Program-made: the position numbers and the translations under genes
Shown: positions 20,373 through 25,531 of the stretch, piece after piece
How the letters are laid out: each line of letters begins with the position of its first letter
How positions within the stretch are numbered: the first letter of the stretch is position 1
The notes under the pieces: generated by a model
The model's database searches: none
Told to the model about the DNA's origin: nothing
The model's input: the letters and a program-made list of their open reading frames with translations, nothing else
Origin: UBA6136 sp039795615
Lineage (GTDB): Bacteria > Pseudomonadota > Gammaproteobacteria > Methylococcales > Methylococcaceae
Length of the DNA: 25,531 nucleotides
Reading direction: 5' to 3'
Assembly: GCA_039795615.1 (NCBI GenBank)
Contig: JBDKLO010000014.1
Location: 1 to 25,531 of the forward strand

Positions 20373-21604
20373 ATTTCGATCCCTTCCCGAGCAGCGATGG
20401 TGTTGATGTCCTTGTCACCTCGACCGGACAGGTTGATGAGAATCTGCTGATCTTTGCCCAGAGTCGGCGCCAACTTCATGGCATAGGCCACGGCATGACT
20501 GGATTCAAGTGCCGGAATGATGCCTTCCATTCGAGTCAGAGTGTGGAAGCCCTCCATCGCCTCGGTGTCCGTGATGGCCACATAGTTGGCACGACCGATA
20601 TCCTTGAGCCAGGCGTGTTCAGGCCCTACCCCCGGATAGTCCAGGCCTGCAGAAATGGAATGGGTTTCGATGATTTCACCATCCTCATCTTCCATCAGGT
20701 AGGTCCGATTACCATGAAGGACACCCGGGCGACCTGCGCTCAGGGGAGCGGAGTGGCGACCCGTCTCGATGCCATCCCCCGCCGCTTCAACCCCGTACAT
20801 GCTGACGTCGGTGTCACCAATGAAGGGATAAAAAAGGCCGATGGCGTTAGACCCACCACCGACGCAGGCCACCAACGCATCGGGAAGCCGGCCGGTCTGA
20901 GCCATCATCTGCTCCTTGGATTCACGGCCAATCACTGATTGGAAATCCCGGACCATGGCGGGATAAGGATGGGGACCTGCGACGGTACCGATAATGTAGA
21001 ACGTCGTATCCACATTGGTCACCCAGTCACGCATGGCCTCGTTGAGCGCATCCTTGAGGGTCTTCGAACCCGAGGACACCGGGACCACTGTCGCACCCAA
21101 AAGTCGCATGCGGAGGACGTTCGGCGCCTGTCGGGCCACATCCACTTCCCCCATATAGACGATGCATTCAAGGCCAAGACGTGCCGCGACCGTCGCCGTT
21201 GCGACGCCATGCTGGCCCGCGCCGGTCTCTGCAATGATGCGCTTTTTGCCCATCCGCTTGGCGAGAAGTGCCTGCCCGATGGTGTTGTTGACCTTGTGCG
21301 CACCCGTGTGATTCAGATCCTCGCGCTTGAGGAAGATCTGTGCACCGCCGAGATGACGACTCAGGCGCTCCGCGTGGTAAATCGGAGAGGGGCGACCCAC
21401 ATAGTGCTGAAGATCCCTGTCGAGTTCGGCGAGGAATTCCGGATCCTGCATGTAGCGCTCATAGGCTACGCGGAGCTCATCAATGGGCTCCATGAGGGTT
21501 TCTGCCACGAACACGCCACCATAGGGTCCAAAATGGCCACGCGCATCAGGATAGTCGTACGCCGGGGCTCCGCTTGTTTCTATAGTCAAATTCTTGTACC
21601 TCAT
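20369..21604 (-). CDS. trpB: Tryptophan synthase beta subunit
   Basis: PLP enzyme that condenses indole with serine. 411 residues from the ATG at 21604. The PLP lysine is K104 in LNHTGAHKVNN, and KRIIAETGAGQHGVATA and the phosphate-binding CVGGGSNAIGLF loop are intact. Family members normally begin close to the YDYPDARGHFGPYGG segment, so the true start is within the first 20 residues. 21604 is the best ATG, though the preceding bases (TTCCTCA) are not a ribosome-binding site, and the open frame continues back to 21712. With this start the gene overlaps the trpF 3' end by 59 bases in another frame. Confidence 0.96.
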   Translation of the reverse strand: MRYKNLTIETSGAPAYDYPDARGHFGPYGGVFVAETLMEPIDELRVAYERYMQDPEFLAELDRDLQHYVGRPSPIYHAERLSRHLGGAQIFLKREDLNHTGAHKVNNTIGQALLAKRMGKKRIIAETGAGQHGVATATVAARLGLECIVYMGEVDVARQAPNVLRMRLLGATVVPVSSGSKTLKDALNEAMRDWVTNVDTTFYIIGTVAGPHPYPAMVRDFQSVIGRESKEQMMAQTGRLPDALVACVGGGSNAIGLFYPFIGDTDVSMYGVEAAGDGIETGRHSAPLSAGRPGVLHGNRTYLMEDEDGEIIETHSISAGLDYPGVGPEHAWLKDIGRANYVAITDTEAMEGFHTLTRMEGIIPALESSHAVAYAMKLAPTLGKDQQILINLSGRGDKDINTIAAREGIEI

Positions 21605-22205
21605 TGAGGAATGCCGCCATTTTGTTGGCATCCTTGATTCCCTTGGCGGCTTCAACGCCGCTCGACACGTCCACCGCATAGGGACCGACTTCTGCGAGAG
21701 CCTGCGCCACATTGGTCGGGCTCAATCCACCCGCCAGAATGATCCTTTCTGCCATCTCCGGGGGTATTTCCCCCCAATCAAAAGTCAATCCCGTTCCACC
21801 TTGGGCCTCAGGATCCCAGGCATCCAAGAGGATGCCCTCGGCCATGGCAAAGCGAGACGCCACATCATTCAGATCAAGTCCAGGACGCATCCTGATTGCC
21901 TTGATCCAGGGCTTTCCGAACTGTCCGCAGAATTCAGGGGCTTCATCGCCATGAAACTGCAGAAGATCCACCCTAACGGCCTTCAGGATCTCCCGAATAC
22001 GGTCAGCCGCCTCATCCACAAAGAGGGCAACCACCGTCACAAAGGCCGGAACCTCGGCAACCACGTGCCGAGCCAAATCGATCGTGACGTGACGGGGACT
22101 TCCGGCGAAGAAGACCAAGCCCACGGCATCTACGCCGAATCTCACCGCATCTCTGGCATCTTCAGCCCGCGTAAGGCCGCAGATTTTAACGCGTGTTCTC
22201 GGCAA
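21546..22205 (-). CDS. trpF: Phosphoribosylanthranilate isomerase
   Basis: Amadori rearrangement step of tryptophan synthesis. From a TTG start at 22205 the product is 219 residues, beginning MPRTRVKICGLTR. The catalytic residues are C9 in KICGLTR and D128 in ILLDAWDPEAQGGTG; LAGGLSPTNVAQAL and VDVSSGVEAAKG are the phosphate-binding blocks. No ATG exists near the conserved N-terminus. The TTG has GAGG nine bases upstream and overlaps the truA 3' end by 20 bases. The longer open frame to 22319 would add a non-conserved leader inside truA. The C-terminus (FLNEVQEFDYRNKRSPGVRLS) runs further than usual, into trpB. Confidence 0.93.
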   Translation of the reverse strand: MPRTRVKICGLTRAEDARDAVRFGVDAVGLVFFAGSPRHVTIDLARHVVAEVPAFVTVVALFVDEAADRIREILKAVRVDLLQFHGDEAPEFCGQFGKPWIKAIRMRPGLDLNDVASRFAMAEGILLDAWDPEAQGGTGLTFDWGEIPPEMAERIILAGGLSPTNVAQALAEVGPYAVDVSSGVEAAKGIKDANKMAAFLNEVQEFDYRNKRSPGVRLS

Positions 22206-23034
22206 GGGATACGGCCTCAGAGGATTCCGGGGGTACAAAGCGGGTCGTACCGGGGGGGAGATGATTGAATATCGAATGCAAAGGAAGACCAAATCGTTCT
22301 GGATAAAGAACGCCGGCAAAGTATAACCCGTCCGGGGGGGCCGTCACACCGGCCTTTGATCGATCGCGCCCCTCGAGGACCTCTCGAATCCAGTCCGGCG
22401 GGTGCTTACCTGCCCCTACAGCCATGAGGGCTCCCGCGATATTGCGGACCATATGGTGAACAAACGCATTGGCGCAGACATCGAGATGAACGCGATCGCC
22501 CTCCCTTGCGACATGAATGAAATGCATGATGCGCCTCGGACTCTTCGACTGGCAGGATTGTGCCCTGAAAGCACTGAAATCGAGATCGCCAATCAAAAAC
22601 TGGGCCCCTTCTGCCATGTGCACCTCATCGAGTGAATGCGGTGTCCAGGTCACCCGCCCCACATCCAGCGCCGAGGCCGCCGATCGATTCAGGATGGTGT
22701 AACGGTAGTGTCTTGCAATCGCGGAGGTTCGGGCATGGAAGTCGGGAGGCACGGCCATGGCAAAGGTGATCCTGACTTCGGGAGGAAGTACCGAATTCCC
22801 TCCCATCTGCCAGGAATAGGCGGTCCTGAAAGCCGTCGTATCGAAATGGACCACCTGTGCCAGTCCGTGGACGCCTGCATCGGTGCGGCCGGCACAAATG
22901 ACCCTGACGGCTTGGTTAGCGACCTCAGAGAGCGCCGCCTCAAGGACTTCTTGAATCGTTCTTCGACCCGCCTGAATTTGCCACCCGGCAAACTTTGATC
23001 CGTCGTATTCAATCCCGAGGGCCACACGATGCAT
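22186..23034 (-). CDS. truA: tRNA pseudouridine synthase A
   Basis: Makes pseudouridine at positions 38-40 of the tRNA anticodon arm. From the ATG at 23034 the product is 282 residues (E. coli 270). It begins MHRVALGIEYDGSKFAGWQ, with the catalytic D52 in CAGRTDAGVHGLAQVVHFD. FSAFRAQSCQSKSP and FVHHMVRNIAGALMAVG are family blocks. Several in-frame ATGs lie upstream (23067, 23079, 23088, and open to 23133), none with a Shine-Dalgarno sequence. 23034 is preferred by homology, but the bases before it read ACCTCCCGAA. It is the first gene of the minus-strand run and is divergent from gltA. Confidence 0.95.
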   Translation of the reverse strand: MHRVALGIEYDGSKFAGWQIQAGRRTIQEVLEAALSEVANQAVRVICAGRTDAGVHGLAQVVHFDTTAFRTAYSWQMGGNSVLPPEVRITFAMAVPPDFHARTSAIARHYRYTILNRSAASALDVGRVTWTPHSLDEVHMAEGAQFLIGDLDFSAFRAQSCQSKSPRRIMHFIHVAREGDRVHLDVCANAFVHHMVRNIAGALMAVGAGKHPPDWIREVLEGRDRSKAGVTAPPDGLYFAGVLYPERFGLPLHSIFNHLPPGTTRFVPPESSEAVSLAENTR

Positions 23035-23172
23035 TTCGGGAGGTAATTCGGGCTGTATTCCATCCATTAAACAATTCATTGCACTCATCGAGCAGCAGAC
23101 AGGGTTGGCCAGCTCCGCTAGGAGCCGATACACTCTGGAACAAGCTTATAACGTTTCACTGGGGTATCTGCC
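23035..23172. promoter_or_regulatory. Divergent truA / gltA promoter region
   Basis: About 138 bases. A TATAAC box (23148-23153) could be a -10 element for gltA, with no clear -35. A small perfect hairpin GCTCC-GCTA-GGAGC lies at 23112-23125. GGGG at 23161-23164 is spaced 8 bases from the gltA ATG and may act as its ribosome-binding site. The promoter for the truA run must also lie here, but I cannot pick it out. Confidence 0.35.
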
Positions 23173-24468
23173 ATGACCGATTCAGCCAAGCTCACCATCG
23201 CGGGCAATTCATATGACTTGCCGATCATTCTCGGGACGGAGGGCGAAAAAGGGATCGATGTCACCAAGCTCCAATCCACCACGGGCTACCTCACTCTCGA
23301 TACGGGCTACGCGAACACCGGTGCGTGTCGGTCCGCGATCACCTTCATCGATGGCGATCGCGGTATTTTGCGCTACCGCGGATACGACATTGCAGAACTC
23401 TGTGAGAAGTCGACCTTCATGGAGGTTAGCTATCTTCTCATTCATGGCGAATTGCCTACCGCAGACCAGTTGACGCATTTCAAGGACAAGGTGCTTTTGC
23501 ACTCCCTGATCCACGAGGACATGAAAAGCTTCTTCATGACCTACCCCGGCCACGCCCACCCCATGGCCATTCTGTCCTCCATGGTCTGTTCGATGTCGGT
23601 CTACCACCCCGAACTGCTGAAGCCGAATGCTACTGCCAAGGAAACCAGCCAGACGATCACCCGCCTTCTTTCAAAGGTGCGTGTCCTGGCCGCCTTTGCC
23701 TACAAGCGCTCTGTCGGCGAAGCGTTTGTCTACACAAGACCTGAACTCGATTATGTCTCGAACTTCCTCCACATGATGTTCACAACACCGATGCGGGACT
23801 TCGAACCGAGCGAAACGATTCGAAAGGCGCTCGACGTCCTCTTTATCCTTCACGCTGATCACGAACAGAACTGTTCGACTTCGACCGTCCGCATGGTGGG
23901 ATCCTCTCAAGCCAATTTATTCGCATCCATTTCAGCGGGCGTCTGCGCACTCTGGGGACCCCTCCATGGTGGTGCAAACCAGATGGTGATCGAAATGCTT
24001 GAGGACATTGCAAAGGATGGATGCAACTATAAAAAGTACATTGAGAAGGCGAAAGACAAGAGCGACCCCTTCAGACTGATGGGGTTTGGGCATCGCGTCT
24101 ATAAAAGCTACGACCCCAGAGCCGTTATTCTCAAAAAGTACTGCGACCAACTTCTCAATGAACTCGGAATTAATGATCCCATCCTCGAGATCGCGAAGGG
24201 ACTTGAGGAGGCTGCGCTTACAGATCCTTACTTCATTGAGCGCAAGCTGTATCCGAATGTCGACTTCTATTCCGGCATCATCTACCGCGCGATGGGCTTC
24301 CCGACCAATATGTTCACCGTCCTCTTTGCCTTGGGCCGTCTCCCGGGTTGGATCGCCCACTGGAAGGAAATGATTGAGGATCCGGGCATGCGGATTGCGC
24401 GGCCTCGCCAAATCTATGTAGGTCCTACGCTCCGGGACTATGTCCCGATGGGCGATCGAAACGCTTAA
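23173..24468 (+). CDS. gltA: Citrate synthase (type II)
   Basis: Condenses oxaloacetate and acetyl-CoA at the entry of the citric acid cycle. 431 residues. Catalytic H265 (LWGPLHGGANQ), H307 (MGFGHRVYKSYDPRA) and D364 (YPNVDFYSGI) are present, as is the HADHEQNCSTSTVR block. The N-terminal beta-rich domain (to about residue 45) marks the hexameric type II family. ANQ replaces the common ANE after the active-site His. The N-terminal region (ILGTEGEKGIDVTKLQSTTG) looks to me closer to enzymes outside the usual E. coli-like clade, an impression that needs a tree. A single gene with its own promoter region, ending at an AT-rich hairpin. Confidence 0.96.
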   Translation: MTDSAKLTIAGNSYDLPIILGTEGEKGIDVTKLQSTTGYLTLDTGYANTGACRSAITFIDGDRGILRYRGYDIAELCEKSTFMEVSYLLIHGELPTADQLTHFKDKVLLHSLIHEDMKSFFMTYPGHAHPMAILSSMVCSMSVYHPELLKPNATAKETSQTITRLLSKVRVLAAFAYKRSVGEAFVYTRPELDYVSNFLHMMFTTPMRDFEPSETIRKALDVLFILHADHEQNCSTSTVRMVGSSQANLFASISAGVCALWGPLHGGANQMVIEMLEDIAKDGCNYKKYIEKAKDKSDPFRLMGFGHRVYKSYDPRAVILKKYCDQLLNELGINDPILEIAKGLEEAALTDPYFIERKLYPNVDFYSGIIYRAMGFPTNMFTVLFALGRLPGWIAHWKEMIEDPGMRIARPRQIYVGPTLRDYVPMGDRNA

Positions 24469-24474
24469 CTCCCC

Positions 24475-24500
24475 AAAATTGAGGATGCGATCAATTTTTT
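24475..24500. terminator. AT-rich hairpin with T-run after gltA
   Basis: AAAATTGA (24475-24482) pairs perfectly with TCAATTTT (24491-24498) around an 8-base loop and is followed by two more T on the plus strand. It lies six bases after the gltA stop and ends at the last base of the toxin gene stop. Its inverted symmetry means it could also terminate the convergent toxin transcript. The low-GC stem makes it weak. Confidence 0.55.
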
Positions 24501-24922
24501 CAGGAGCTTGCCCAAGGATTTACTAAACCCACGCCTGTGGGCTGAAAATCGGATATGTTCCGGGTCACTATGGTCATGCCGTGAACAAGAGCGGTAGCCG
24601 TAATAACGGCATCACGCTCTGAGCGTGGGTTTGGGACATGAAGGGTGGCACACCGTTGGGCGACGACAGAATCAAACGACAAAACTCGCCCCTCAAACTC
24701 GGGCAGGACCTTTAAATCTAACCATCTCCTCAGCACTAAACCTTGTCTTGGGTCTTTGCGTTCAAGCCGCAAGACCCCCAACTCCAGTTCAAGAATGGTG
24801 ATCGAAGACAAGTAGAGGTGACTTGAATTGACGCTGTTAGCCCACTCGCTGAGCTTTGGGTGTGCAGTCCCCAAACTAACTTTTCGCAGCTCGGACACTA
24901 CATTCGTATCGAGAATGAACAT
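24500..24922 (-). CDS. vapC: PIN-domain ribonuclease toxin (VapC/FitB-like)
   Basis: 140 residues. PIN-domain acidic residues are D5 (FILDTNVVSE), E45 (ITILELELGV), D104 (SERDAVITATAL) and D125 (TRNISDFQ). The C-terminal VNPW and the spacing resemble FitB-type VapC toxins, Mg2+-dependent RNases that usually cut tRNA or rRNA. All catalytic acids are kept, so the toxin looks intact. I chose the ATG at 24922, which shares a base with the antitoxin stop (TGATG); a GTG at 24925 is equally possible. Coupling to the upstream antitoxin gene is the classic layout. Confidence 0.9.
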   Translation of the reverse strand: MFILDTNVVSELRKVSLGTAHPKLSEWANSVNSSHLYLSSITILELELGVLRLERKDPRQGLVLRRWLDLKVLPEFEGRVLSFDSVVAQRCATLHVPNPRSERDAVITATALVHGMTIVTRNISDFQPTGVGLVNPWASS

Positions 24923-25176
24923 CACGAAAAGTCCGCCGGCTTAAGCCCCATGTTCACAATAGGAGGATTGAACTCAATATCAGTCGATTCCGGCATTGCC
25001 AAGGCGTCCGCGATATTTCGAACCCCACCCCTTAAGCGTTCGTACTCCTCAATACTCATCAGAACATGAGCGGGCTTGCCTCGATCCGTAATAAAGACCG
25101 GACCCAGATTTGCCGCCTTTTTGGCTCGCCCCGTATCTTGATTGAAGTCCCTGCTTGAGATTGTAGTGATTGGCAT
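24922..25176 (-). CDS. Phd/YefM-family antitoxin
   Basis: 84 residues from an ATG with AGGAG six bases upstream (25187-25183); a TTG two codons earlier is less likely. The N-terminal half (PITTISSRDFNQDTGRAKKA, GPVFITDRGKPAHVLMSIEEYERL) is the Phd/YefM DNA-binding fold. The C-terminal half (PESTDIEFNPPIV...KPADFS) should wrap the toxin. It is expected to neutralise the PIN toxin and repress the pair at the palindrome upstream. A Phd-type antitoxin with a PIN toxin is a known combination. Confidence 0.9.
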   Translation of the reverse strand: MPITTISSRDFNQDTGRAKKAANLGPVFITDRGKPAHVLMSIEEYERLRGGVRNIADALAMPESTDIEFNPPIVNMGLKPADFS

Positions 25177-25207
25177 GTTCAACTCCTGCTGGGCGAAGCC
25201 TCACGAG

Positions 25208-25223
25208 GTATAAATGTTTATAC
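25208..25223 (-). promoter_or_regulatory. Palindromic operator of the toxin-antitoxin pair
   Basis: GTATAAA-CA-TTTATAC (minus-strand reading) is a perfect 7-base inverted repeat with a 2-base centre, ending 31 bases upstream of the antitoxin ATG. TTGACA (25242-25237, minus strand) lies upstream as a consensus -35. The TATAAA inside the left arm is only 14 bases away, so the exact -10 is uncertain. Autorepression by the antitoxin at such a palindrome is typical of Phd-type modules. The remaining 114 bases to the next gene hold no other clear feature. Confidence 0.6.
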
Positions 25224-25337
25224 TTTGCTCTTTAGTTGTCAACTTCTAACGAAAAACTCCTAGCTGTGGAGCCCCAATGAACTGAGCCAAAAAAGATATG
25301 TTTGGGCCATGGCACCAGAACCCCTAGAATCACTGAT

Positions 25338-25531
25338 ATGTCACTACTTACTCTCAATCGTGTCCAGCTTGGCTATGGGCACCCCCTCCTTGATGGCGTC
25401 AGTTTTTCCCTGGAGCGAGGCGAACGCGTTGCTCTGATCGGACGCAACGGCACCGGCAAGTCCACTTTTCTTAAACTTCTCGACAGACGCATCGTTCCTG
25501 ACGATGGCGAGATTGCCTTTCAAGATGGCCT
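25338..25531 (+). CDS. uup: ABC-F family ATPase (Uup type), N-terminal fragment cut by window edge
   Basis: 64 complete codons from the ATG at 25338. The start MSLLTLNRVQLGYGHPLLDG and Walker A GRNGTGKST (35-43) fit Uup rather than EttA or YheS among the ABC-F proteins, soluble twin-ATPase factors acting on ribosomes or DNA. No transmembrane segment is expected. No Shine-Dalgarno sequence stands out before the ATG. The assignment to Uup rests on a short piece. Confidence 0.75.
   Translation, partial: MSLLTLNRVQLGYGHPLLDGVSFSLERGERVALIGRNGTGKSTFLKLLDRRIVPDDGEIAFQDG

Overview
The window looks like chromosomal DNA of a beta- or gammaproteobacterium. The evidence is the block truA-trpF-trpB-trpA-accD-folC-dedD-cvpA-purF-metZ (read on the minus strand), an order known from those classes. 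rdgC, a long DnaE-type polymerase III alpha subunit and a Uup-type ABC-F protein fit the same placement. I cannot name the genus. No rRNA, tRNA, CRISPR array, insertion sequence or prophage gene was seen.

Layout. Positions 1-1505 (minus): rdgC followed by the N-terminal part of a secreted LysM/L,D-transpeptidase-like protein that runs off the left edge. Positions 1670-4262 (plus): a tightly overlapping three-gene cassette of a seven-bladed YVTN beta-propeller secreted protein, an ABC ATPase and an ABC-2 permease. It resembles the export cassette that elsewhere accompanies PQQ-dependent alcohol dehydrogenases, but no dehydrogenase is in view. Positions 4392-7833 (plus): the complete dTDP-L-rhamnose pathway rfbBACD, with dnaE (7830-11357) starting inside the rfbD stop codon. 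Positions 11412-23034 (minus): a long, mostly gap-free run truA, trpF, trpB, trpA, accD, folC, dedD-like, cvpA, purF, metZ, ugd and a small two-helix membrane protein. Positions 23173-24468 (plus): gltA, citrate synthase, divergent from truA. Positions 24500-25223 (minus): a Phd/PIN-domain (VapC/FitB-like) toxin-antitoxin pair with a perfect palindrome in its promoter region. Positions 25338-25531 (plus): the start of an ABC-F ATPase (Uup type) cut by the right edge.

How the genes fit together. Most of the window is core metabolism: tryptophan and methionine synthesis, purine entry step, folate, fatty-acid entry step, citrate synthase, DNA replication and tRNA modification. A cell-surface theme runs alongside: dTDP-rhamnose and UDP-glucuronate precursors, a peptidoglycan transpeptidase and a septal SPOR protein. 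Four-base stop/start overlaps are common (propeller/ATPase, ATPase/permease, rfbA/rfbC, rfbD/dnaE, trpB/trpA, purF/metZ), so translational coupling is probably a general habit here.

The points most worth a second look are the orphan propeller-ABC cassette, the coupling of dnaE to rfbD, the low-complexity insertion inside the transpeptidase domain, and the toxin-antitoxin module with its palindromic operator. I did not see convincing evidence for an entirely new multi-gene system.
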